A stretch of 64,000 nucleotides of DNA from Cloeon dipterum (Eukaryota > Arthropoda > Insecta > Ephemeroptera > Baetidae): NCBI RefSeq assembly GCF_949628265.1, contig NC_088788.1, forward strand, positions 1,054,001 through 1,118,000. Direction: 5' to 3'. Made by a program: the position numbers and the translations under genes. The notes beneath the pieces were generated by a model that was not told the origin of the DNA, made no database searches, and saw nothing but the letters and a program-made list of their open reading frames with translations. Shown piece after piece: positions 1-9,078 of this stretch (position 1 is its first letter; every line of letters starts with the position of its first letter).

Positions 1-13
1 CGAAGCGAAATGT

Positions 14-2571
14 TTAGTCCACGGCTGTTTTTCTAGCGAACGAGGTCAGCGAGGAAATCTCGGAGGGCTCGGTGGGCAGACGGCTGAATTCGATCTCCTC
101 GTTCATGCTCTGTTGGTCTGCAATTGCAAAAATGTTTGCCGCTGTCAATAAAAACAGATTAACCTTCTCGAAAAGCAACAAAAAAATGCAGGCTGTTCAC
201 ACAGAGCTGTGAAATTGGTAAAATCGCGGAAATTTGGACCATTTCTCGCCCCTCCCACTTTTATACACCTCCGCATCTCAAGCATGAGTCAGCAGATCGG
301 AAAGAAGTCCGATGCGCACGATGCCAGGGGATGTAAAAGTGAGCGGGGAGAGATGGGACAATTTTCCGCGGTACGAATTGTTTTTTTTAATTTAAATTTT
401 GCTACAATCTCTGGTTAAACAGTCTACATTAAAAATTAAGCGTAAAGAGACAAATTTACGCACCATCTTGGGGCCATTGCTTGTGCGAGGGTGAGTAGAG
501 GACGATCAGGGCGAAAATGTAGATGTTCCACATTCCGTAGACGCCGGAGAAGAAGGCCGAAGTGTACTCAAGCTCGATGTCTTCGTCCCATTTCCAGCGG
601 CCTTCCGACACCTGCCGCCAAACGCATTTTAGACAAAACCACGACAATTTAGGGAATAAATCAAACCTGTCCGAGGATGAATCCGACGACGGTCATGCCG
701 GCGCACACCAGGGTTGCCAGCATCAGGAATTTGAAGCGGTAGATGACTCCTTCGTAGTGCAGACGCCTGGCTCCGGACATGCTCGGCAGACTGGCCCGCT
801 TCGTGCTGATGTTGCAGAACACCTGCCAGATCATGTAGGACAGGAAGAGGAAGTAAAGGCCCGCCGACACGCCCGCCAGAATTACGAAGCCCATCTGCAC
901 TCTTGCGTTAAGGACAAATTGTGTTATATTTGGTTATTTGAACAATTCTGAGGGTTTCGTGAAAAGGATACAGCCAGATTTGCGCCGAAACTAGTGACCC
1001 AGATGGAGTAGAAGGGATTTTTCAGTTGCACTCCGCGCTCGCAGACGTCAAAGATGAAAAGGGAAACGCAGCCGATCACCACGGCGCTCAGATGCTTCCA
1101 GTACGCTCTCAAAGTGCTGTGGTTTTCATTTTCCTGAAAGAAGTGTTCGGTTATTAAATCAGAATAGGTTCCATTGATTTTTTTTTAATATTTACCTGGA
1201 TCTGTTTATTTCGTAGTTGCATGAAACAAAGAATTAATTAAATTAGTGATAGTTTACAAGAAATTTCGGATATAATTTATACCATCAAGTGTTCGCCGGC
1301 AAAGACGAGCCAGAAGGAGAGCAGGGACGCGTAGAAAATTCCCTGCCTGATGTCTCCGATCAGAGACATGTACGGCATGTCGAACATCAGCGTCAGGTAC
1401 TCCAGGGGCACTAATTATTTTTAATTAAAATATGAATTACCGAGTAGAAATGCTTCATTACTATTTAGGAAGGTTAGCGAGCAGCCGAGGAAAAGGAGCA
1501 TCTGCTCCAAGAGAGCGGGCGGCCGGTTGAGCTGGTGCACTCGGTTCCAGAACCAGATCATGATGGCCACGATGATTGGGAAGAAGGTGGTTTTCAGGGA
1601 GAGCCACACCTTTGTGAAGCCACCGTTCTGGTTGATAGCCTGATAACAAAATTATTAAGACCGAAATGTTGCGATTTCACGAGACGTACCACAAGCCAGA
1701 TGTCCACAATCTGTCCCAAGCCATTGTTCATTTTAGATCGGTCATCTACAGGCAGGCGCAAGTCCAGAAGGTAGTAGTCGTGGTGAAGAGAGCCGAGTTC
1801 AAACAGCGGAACGATCGAACAGCTGTAGTAATATCCCGCTTTTTTCTGCAATTAAGGTGCAAAATTAGTGAATAAAAATTAAATTAAAGCATTTTTGCGA
1901 ACCTCCTTAGTCGTGCACTCGAGAGTTCGTGTTTCTACTGATGAAGCATAATATTTCCAGTCATCGTCCTTGTCCCCTTTGTCCCGATAAGCCATCTTAG
2001 CATCAATTGTTACTAACGTTTTTTCCGCTTTAATTTATTAAAATTAAAATTAAACTCATTAACCTATCTAAAAATTCAATAATACCCATTAGTGCCTCTT
2101 CGTGGTACTCGATGTCGAACTGGAGCACTCCAATCAAGTTCTGCTGCCACCTGGAGTAATCCAGAATCATATTGTCTCTGGGCAGAGGAAGCTGAGAGCA
2201 GCAATAATGACATAAATTCATTCCTTTCAATTAACAAAAGTCAGTACCTGGAATGCGAACACGATCTGGTTTGCCATGTGCAGTTTTTTCATGTCGTCCT
2301 GCGTCAGGAGGTGGCATCGACCCTGGCCGCGGGGGTAGAACCACTTTTCCGTGTTGTTGCCGCTGTCGTAGCATTTCGAGGCGAGGGCGATGTCCGCGCT
2401 AGACGGATTCGGAGCTGCAAAAGAGGGTTAGATTAAATGTTTTGGGCTCCAACTACTATGTTTACCGATCAGCCCGCCGATTAGGAAGCAAATTATTTGC
2501 GAGATGATGAGAATGGAGACGAGCACGAGCAGCTTCCGACCGCTCAAATTCTCCAAGATCGCGCCTGCCAT
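14..2571 (-). CDS. wls: Wntless (Wls/Evi/Sprinter), Wnt cargo receptor
   Basis: Multipass membrane protein that carries lipidated Wnt from the Golgi to the cell surface. Coding exons, in gene order: 2466-2571, 2248-2414, 2086-2191, 1903-2012, 1690-1845, 1462-1639, 1283-1410, a proposed micro-exon 1196-1201, 972-1133, 667-894, 464-611, 14-117. All junctions are GT-AG and all phases agree. The product is 532 aa, close to fly and human Wls. Family hallmarks seen: N-terminal [10 protein letters not shown] before the first membrane span, LPLPRD followed by [95 protein letters not shown], and a C-terminal cytoplasmic tail ending [16 protein letters not shown]. Start chosen because [12 protein letters not shown] matches the family start. 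The gene appears complete, ending 13 bases from the window edge; its 3' UTR is outside. Confidence 0.96.
1196..1201 (-). other. proposed 6-base wls micro-exon (ATCCAG)
   Basis: Between the exon ending in EHLM (1283-1410) and the exon starting ENENH (972-1133), the minus strand reads cag, then ATCCAG, then gtaaat: a good acceptor and donor six bases apart. Inclusion adds Ile-Gln in frame; skipping is also in frame. Fly Wls as I recall it has an IQ-like pair here, which supports inclusion. No other AG acceptor fits this donor in the 80-base intron segment upstream. Confidence 0.5.
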
Positions 2572-3617
2572 TTCTGCGCCTCTTTAAAAACACTCTATGC
2601 TGACTGAAATGGATTCTCCACGAGTTAAAGAGCGTCCAACACGTTTTAGGGGCGAGCACGCAGGAAATTCGGCTGGGATTAGCCTAAATAAACACTGCGG
2701 CAAGCTTCAAAAGGCCGGTGATTGTTATGGGAATGTATGGGCCGCGCGGGTGGTGGGCGTGTTCACTGGCAGTGCAAGCGAAGAAGTTCTATGCGGCCAC
2801 TCACAGATGGCAGGTCAGCCAATCAGAGCCCGCCAACGCGAATTCTTCCGCGTGGAGGGGGAGAGCAGTGGCCGGCTTTTAGGCTTTAGCGCTGGTGAGA
2901 AACCGCATAACTACTTTGTATGCTCTCGCCCGCGCGATGCGAATGAACGAGGCTGGGCTGAGGCAGAGCGGGGAAGCCTCTTTAATTCAAGGTCGTCGGC
3001 CAGCGAACTCGGCGGTGAGATGAGAGACAAGCAGATGCGAGCATCGAGTATTCTGTCGGGTGGAGAGATGGCGCTGTTGGTGGAGAAATGAGGCAGTTAA
3101 TAAAAATCACCGCCTGCCCTGAAGAACTGTTCCGCGGTATTTTCCTGTAGAAAATGCTCCAAATTTTTTAATTAAGATGTTATTTTTATAAGCCTCCTAA
3201 TTGTACATTCTTCTTATAAGACTTGATGAACTTTGTCTCTTAAAACGTTATTTTGTTTAAACAAACATTTCATTTAATATTTGACATTTCAAAGAAAATT
3301 TTAACAAATTGCTATTGACACTCAGCAAATATTTGAAAGTAATTTTAAAGGATAGTGCTTGAAATTATTTTAAAACTAGCTTTTGCAGTTTTCCAGCGTT
3401 CATTTGTGCGGCCAATGGAATAAATAAAACAAGAAACTATATTCTCCAAAACTAAAAACCTTTTTAAAAAATTTATTTTGAGCAAGCAAATGGTAGCAGA
3501 AGAATGGAAAATATCAACTTGAAGTTCTTAATCATTAGCACCGTCTTAAAAGTATCAACAATAACGTAAATTTCTCTTTTTCTACTCAATAAACAGTTTC
3601 CCGGCCATTTTCGCTTT
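2572..3617. promoter_or_regulatory. spacer upstream of wls, GC-richer block then AT-rich
   Basis: About 2,600-3,100 is visibly richer in G, C and CpG than its surroundings and directly precedes the wls start, so it probably holds the wls promoter and 5' UTR. It contains a chance open frame with no recognisable protein content. From 3,110 to 3,617 the sequence is AT-rich. A TTTATT at 3472-3477 (AATAAA on the minus strand) is a plausible poly(A) signal for the forkhead gene. Nothing else recognised. Confidence 0.4.
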
Positions 3618-4520
3618 TCAACAATTAAACCAGTAGATATAGTTCGTTGGGTCATCATAATAGGACAATTCCCTTTGCTGGAGCTCCTGGTTGATGTGGT
3701 CAAAGGTCGAGTTATTGAGGTCAACATCAGTGACCATGAAATTCTGGAAATTCTGATCAACAGGTTGGAATTGAGCAGCACTTTCGTCATAGCACGCAAC
3801 CATCTCGAAATTGTTAATCATGGCGGGTTGCGCCTGGTCCACGCCTGCGTACTGCTCTTGAACCTGCAGATTCTGCTGCTCCTCAACCTTGAATAACGTC
3901 CTACGACAATTAGGCGAAGGGTCAGGGTTCAAGGCCCAGTAACAACCACACCCTGACTCGTTAGAAGGACGCGGCACTTTGACGAAACACTCGTTTTTGC
4001 TGAGCGCGTGCCGCACGTAGTTCTGCCATTTGCCCAGGTCGTCAACCTTACCGGAAGGTTCGGCTTGCAGTAAGAACTGGTAGATTTCGCTCAGGGTCAG
4101 CATCTTCCTGGGCGACTCCCGGATGGCCGTCGTGATCAGTTGGATGATCGATTTCTTGCGTTTCAACCTGCTGGCGCCGAGCTGCTGGAATGAATCCGTG
4201 GACGAGTCGTCGTCGGACGTCGTCAGGTCGAGTTTCCTCGCAACGCTGCGATATTTTTTCTTGGGCACCTCCAAATCCAAGTTGAGGGTCCAGTCGCTGC
4301 CGCTGCCTATGGGACGCTTTTCCCTGACGAAGCAGCTGTTGGAGCTGAGAGTGTGGCGCACCGTGTTTTGCCAGCAATGCTTGTCGTGGTCGCTGAAATT
4401 GTGTTTTTCCTTCAGGAACTGGTAGATTTCTCTCAAAGCCATTCTCTTGGTGGACGATGACAGGATCGCCATTTTCATCAGCGAGATGTACGAGTGCTTG
4501 CAACTGGACTTGCGACTCAT
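3618..4520 (-). CDS. intronless protein with two tandem forkhead domains
   Basis: A single uninterrupted frame of 300 aa. Forkhead domain 1 spans about residues 7-82: KHSYISLMKMAI, then IYQFLKEK, then recognition helix WQNTVRHTLSSNSCF (50-64), then GSGSDWTLN. Domain 2 spans about 120-200: IIQLITTAIRESPRKMLTLS, IYQFL, recognition helix WQNYVRHALSKNECFVKVPR (165-184), GCGCYWALNPD. Both keep the Trp-Gln-Asn and Arg-His of the DNA-contacting helix 3, so DNA binding is expected, presumably as a nuclear transcription factor. A basic stretch (SRLKRKKS, 117-124) could be a nuclear signal. The 85-117 linker is acidic/serine-rich, and the 200-300 tail is rich in Gln, Asn and acidic residues. Lack of introns in an intron-rich region suggests retroposition or an old intronless FOX lineage. 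The subclass is not clear. Confidence 0.88.
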   Translation of the reverse strand: MSRKSSCKHSYISLMKMAILSSSTKRMALREIYQFLKEKHNFSDHDKHCWQNTVRHTLSSNSCFVREKRPIGSGSDWTLNLDLEVPKKKYRSVARKLDLTTSDDDSSTDSFQQLGASRLKRKKSIIQLITTAIRESPRKMLTLSEIYQFLLQAEPSGKVDDLGKWQNYVRHALSKNECFVKVPRPSNESGCGCYWALNPDPSPNCRRTLFKVEEQQNLQVQEQYAGVDQAQPAMINNFEMVACYDESAAQFQPVDQNFQNFMVTDVDLNNSTFDHINQELQQRELSYYDDPTNYIYWFNC

Positions 4521-4974
4521 CGTGAACGTCGGGTTAAAATTGAAGGAAGAATCCTGCGGATTGAAAAACTCTCTATTTTGTTTGTTTTTCTCCTCCTCAC
4601 CGCTCTATCCGACTCACGCCACTCTTTTCCATTCAGTTCTGAAACTGAAACTATCCCAGAAATAAAGATTAGCAGAGGTTTTCTTAACTTTTTTACACAT
4701 TACCAGGAATGTAACCAAATAAATTATATGTGTTGATGTGCGAGCTTGCCAGGAATAAGTATCCAACAAATATCAAAATTATCCTCGTACCTATGCAACG
4801 GAGACTCTTTTTAACAATATTTGGATTGGTGAAATAGGTGAAATTCTATAAATTCATGAAATAAAAATGCACTGGCGCCATCTATAACTAATATATAGAG
4901 TGCTTCTCTTCAGAGTTGCGCGGATTAGTGGCCTTACGCGCATTCACCCTGCGCAGAACCACGAAACTGGCGGC
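4521..4974. other. spacer upstream of the double-forkhead gene
   Basis: AT-rich, likely containing the forkhead gene promoter and 5' UTR (minus strand). A GGCGCCATCTATA motif near 4873 resembles the terminus of the GGCGCC transposon family but has no partner end. No gene seen. Confidence 0.3.
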
Positions 4975-5480
4975 GAAAAATGCCAATTTTACGTTTTTCC
5001 TGCGCTTTGCGACACTTGCCACGCCCCTTCATTAAAGTTCCTGAGAAACACGCCTTCATTTCAGAATTCCCGCCATTTTTTAGCTCAATTGAAACATTTT
5101 ACGGATTTCCTGAACTTTCCAACGCATTCTAAGCCTCAAATTTCATTTTTCCGGAGAACCACGCCCCCATATCGAAATTTTCTGAGCCGAGTTTGTTTAT
5201 TTTCCCGCTCTTTGTGACACGTTCCAAACCTTCGTTTATAATTTTCCTAAAAATCACGCCCCAAATTCGAAATTCCCACGAGTTCTCTCAGAAAATCGTT
5301 AAATGTTTTTCGTGTCACGCTTTCTTTTCAGTTCTCCGGGCAACCACGCCTTCCATTCCAATTTTCCATCGATTTTTCTCTTAATTTTACGATTATCCCG
5401 AGCTTTGCAATACGTGCCACGCCTCCTATTCTTAAAAGATCCTAGGAACCACGCCCACATTTAACGATTTTTTCAGTTGA
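4975..5480 (-). repeat. composite CACGCC-box repeat segment (left copy)
   Basis: A stretch of four to five degenerate units, each with a CCACGCC(C) or ACACGCC box separated by roughly 75-120 bases of AT-rich sequence. The reverse complement recurs at 56945-57480 in the same internal order, so this is one repeat element in two orientations rather than a simple tandem array. It abuts a palindromic transposon (5481-5870), as the other copy does. Confidence 0.7.
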
Positions 5481-5870
5481 ATTCCGTCTTTGTCGAAATT
5501 TTTGAGCACACCAATCGATTCCTGAGGGTCGAATTAGTTTAAAAGCATGTTTTTTCTGACCAAAAAGTCCAGCGCGACGTGCGAACTTTTTTCCCGCCAA
5601 AAGATTGTAAACGTATATTTGAGAGCTGCGCATGCGTCAGAGCTGGCTGGATGTGACAAAGAAGTCATTCGTACAGGTGGTCTCTCTGCAAGTGCTCAAA
5701 CCAGCTCTCACGCATGCGCAATTCTCGCATTCATTTTGTTTTGGCGGGAAAAAATGTTCGCACGTCGCGCTGCACATTTTGGTCAGAAAAAAACATGCAT
5801 TTTACCTAATTCGACCCTCAGGAATCGATTGGTAATCTCAGAAATTTCATCAAAATTAACAGTCTATTTA
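5481..5870. mobile_element. palindromic MITE with E2F-type sites (copy 1)
   Basis: About 390 bases, nearly self-complementary. Both arms begin near ACCAATCGATTCCTGAGGGT, then CGCGACGTGCGAAC, then TTTTCCCGCCAAAA, then GCGCATGCGTCAGAG. The centre reads GACAAAGAAGTCATTCGT. No transposase frame. Long terminal inverted repeats with no coding capacity indicate a MITE or foldback element. Copies also at 6847, 13986, 56565 and 58864. Confidence 0.85.
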
Positions 5871-6093
5871 ATTTTAAAATTAATATTTGATAAATTCGAA
5901 TATTTCTGCTCGTTTGAATAAAAACAGCTGGAAATTATGCTATATATACATAGGATTGTGTTTATTTATTGCGTATTGATCAATTGCGTTATCATAAAAA
6001 TATACTGTAAATGAATGATATTTAAAATAAATCATTATTTTAATTAAAGTGTTACATTCTATTATAGCATATTAATTATTATTAGCGCGTCGT

Positions 6094-8055
6094 TCACAAT
6101 TCGGTTTCGAGTCGCTCACGTAATTCCTGCATAGAAATCGGTTCTTCGTGCTTCAGGATAGGCGTTTCACTTTGAGACATTCGCCGTGGAAGGAAGTAGA
6201 AAAGCCAAACACAGGCTAGTACAAACATCAAAAAAATCACCAGAAATAAAGACATCGGAAAAATGCTCCAAAAAAGTTTTTCTGAAAATTTGAATAAGTA
6301 AAAATTAAATTGATAAAGCTCATTCGCGAATATACCTGATTCCTCATTTTCATCATTATAATTAGCTGCGGTCGAAGCGTTTTGATATGCGTTGCTAGGC
6401 TGTTCAGTTGTTAGCATGGTAATTGTCTCGGTTCTATTTAATTTTGCAACACGAGAAATGACATTATTTTTCCGGCCGCATTTTCTTGGATTGTTCCAAA
6501 TAACATTCCGCTGGAAAACGCCGAACATTTCAGGTCGGTTTTGGTCAATCTCATTTATGCACAGATTAAAAATAGGACACCAACCACACTGAGAAAATTA
6601 AAGGAGTTTAGTTTAATTTTTGATTGGGCATTTTCATTTTTACCTTGTAACCTTGTAAATCAGACAAAGTAGTCTGGAGGCAGCTCGTGCAGTCTTTATT
6701 TGAGGAGCAGGGTTTTAGCGGCAATAATACGATTCTAACCGAGCTGCGGAATTTGGGGAACTCGTCAAATTTGGTAAAATCGATCCAGTCGTAAAACATT
6801 TTCTGTTTTCCTGCGCCTGTTAAATAAATTTATTAACATTATTTTAAGACCGTCTTTGACGAGGTTTCTGAGCCCACCAATCGATTCCTGAGGGTCGAAT
6901 TAGTTAAAGTGGATGTTTTTTTCCGTTAGAAAAGTGCATCGCGACGTGCGATCTTTTTTCCCGCCAAAACAATTTGAACGTATTTGTGAGAAATGCGCAT
7001 GCGTCAGAGCTGGCTGGATCTGAGAAACAAGTCATTCATACAGGCGGTCTCTCTGCAAGTGCTCAAACCAGCTCTCACGCATGCGCACTTCACGCATTCA
7101 TATCATTTTGGCGGGAAAAGAATTCTTACGTGTTGCTGGACATTTTTAACTGAAAAAACATTCATTTTACCTAATTTGACCCTCAGGAATCGATTGGTGG
7201 GCTCAGAAACCTCGTCAGAGACAGAGTCTTTAATTTAATTTTTACTTTCATAAGCAAAGTAATCAGCAATTCCGATGCGGATGTCGCCTCCGCGTAAAAA
7301 ATCAATCTCCTTCAAGTCAGATGAAATATTCTTGTAATAAAAAAATATAGATCCGTCTTGTAATAAGGTCAGCTGAAATGAAAAGGTTTCTTGACGCCCT
7401 AAAGCTGTGCTTGCGACCATATTTTCCCATTGGACGTGGAACAGAGAGCCTATATATTTATATTAGAAAAATCATTATTTAAAATTAAAAAATGGAAATA
7501 CCTTTATCTTCCCATTTGACGGAGCTGTTTGTTTCGTTACTGATTTGGTAGCCTGCCCAACTGGCCATCAACGGCGCAATGTACCGCTTCGGAGGCAAAG
7601 ATTTACTCTCCAAACTGACGTAGCCATCCAGCATCACTGTCAAACCCCTCACTGGGAAATCGTAAAAGGGGAAGCCAAAGGACAGGGGCACCGTCTGGAA
7701 AATAAATTATTTTAGATGAAATATTAAGGGAAATTTTCATTATCTTTACTTTTTGATAACGGTTCCGTTCTGAGGAGTTAAAGTTGTTCAAATCAATTTG
7801 ATTGTCCTCTTTTGCATCGATCTTAGCCCACATATTTCCGAGGTTCGAAGCCCTAAATTCACTGAGGTAGTGCTCTCCTCTTACTCTGAAAATGTCCAAG
7901 TTATGGGCATTGTCTGTGCAAAGAAAAAGCCACAATTATTTAATTTTTAATGCACTTAAAATTAGAAAAATTAATAACTTACTCCGTTGATTGATGTGCT
8001 CGCAGTGAACAATGCTCGGAAGAGCCAGCACAAAAGTAAATATAAACCGGAACAT
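6094..8055 (-). CDS. PLXDC/TEM7-like plexin-domain receptor, paralog A
   Basis: Single-pass membrane protein, 415 aa. Exons in gene order: 7983-8055, 7750-7913, 7502-7694, 7246-7449, 6644-6816, 6336-6588, 6094-6281; phases agree throughout. Signal peptide about 1-18 (MFRFIFTFVLALPSIVHC). Exons 3-4 carry the PLXDC signature: LSFGFPFYDFPVR, VMLDGYVSL, YIAPLMASW, SSVKWED, then VQWENM, FSFQLTLLQDGSIFFYYK and IRIGIADY. Exons 5-6 hold a PSI-type cysteine cluster (CTSC ... CGWCPIFNLC). The last exon gives one membrane helix (about 358-381) and a 34-residue tail. PLXDC proteins are surface receptors; the ligand here is unknown. The start at 8055 is chosen because a signal peptide follows directly and paralogs start alike. 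Intron 4 is swollen by a MITE. Confidence 0.87.
6847..7230. mobile_element. palindromic MITE with E2F-type sites (copy 2, intronic)
   Basis: Full copy inside intron 4 of PLXDC-like paralog A. Arms read ACCAATCGATTCCTGAGGGT and its complement; both carry the CCCGCCAAAA / TTTTGGCGGG sites and the GCGCATGCG cores. The element ends only about 15 bases from the 5' splice site of the intron. The intron, 55-65 bases in paralogs, is 429 bases here. Confidence 0.85.
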
Positions 8056-9078
8056 CTTAATCGAATTAATCAAATCCATCTCATTACAATTCGAGAAGTC
8101 GTTCCAAGAGCACTCTGTCCTTCGAATTCCCTCATTCAATAAGAAGCAGACAATTTTTCCTGGCTATTCGTTGGGCCGCAATAAAAGTATTCAGTAGCAA
8201 TCGCGGATACATTTCAATCATTGCCAACATTTTTCTGACAAGAAATAAGCAGCAGGAAATTCTTAAATTCTAGAAATTCATAGCGTGTTTGAGATTGTTG
8301 GAATTCAAAAAGCTAAAAAGGGACTAAATCACTAAATCCGTTTTGTAGAGGTTTATTTCACACTGGCAATTTTAACAGGTTAAATTTATAAGTGAAATTA
8401 ATATTGATGCGAGATTAATATAAAATCACTTCACGTATTTATTAATTTTTTTACCGTTCTTTTTCTTGACAAAAACTTAATTATTTTAAAACAATTTTAC
8501 GCACATTAATTATTTTTCTATTGATTTAATTAATAGAATACAGAATAAAGTAACTATAAATAATTAAAACATTAAATTTAAATATGTAGTTGAAATTTTT
8601 AACAATAAAAAAATATTTGAACTTTCAAAAAACAATTAATTTTAAAATTAAACAGCTTCAACTTAACTATTAGTCTAACTATCTACTAGTCTTCAATTGC
8701 AGAAGATTGAAACGAAAGAAAGCACGAAAAACCAACTTGCACAGATCCAAATTCAAATGAATTGATACATATTTTGTGCAAAAATGGCCTCTGATGATTG
8801 AAAACCCTGTAAAAATGACTACAAAAACGCCAGCCTTTGTTTTTGTGGTTAAAATCTAATTTTTCATGATACAAAAATGAATTAAAAAAGGTGTGTCTTA
8901 ATTAAACAGAAATGTTTTAATTCTAAAAACATTTTTCTTTATTGCTATTTGTTGACGTTATAACGTCCCTAAAATTAACTTGCTCATTTTTTTCTCTAAG
9001 AAAAATTACTCTAAAAAATCTAAAAAAATTCATTCTACGTAGTTTTAAAATCTCGTGGATCTTTATATGTAGGAAGTT
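8056..9078. other. spacer between PLXDC-like paralogs A and B
   Basis: Strongly AT-rich. The part near 8060-8200 is presumably the 5' UTR and promoter of paralog A; the part near 8900-9078 the 3' UTR of paralog B. No coding or structured feature recognised. Confidence 0.3.

Noticed and set aside
562..951. Open frame on the plus strand across wls exons
   Set aside because: Antisense shadow of two wls coding exons, whose minus-strand translation matches the Wls family.
2597..3091. 164-codon open frame upstream of wls on the plus strand
   Set aside because: Lies in the GC-rich promoter and 5' flank of wls, low-complexity composition with no domain, no splice or start context; GC-rich DNA gives long chance frames.
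4975..5480. CRISPR-like array or simple tandem repeat
   Set aside because: Units are degenerate, of unequal length, with no constant repeat and unique spacers, and the genome is eukaryotic.
6847..7230. MITEs as intron creators (introner-like elements)
   Set aside because: The host introns exist at the same positions in paralogs without a MITE, so the elements entered existing introns.
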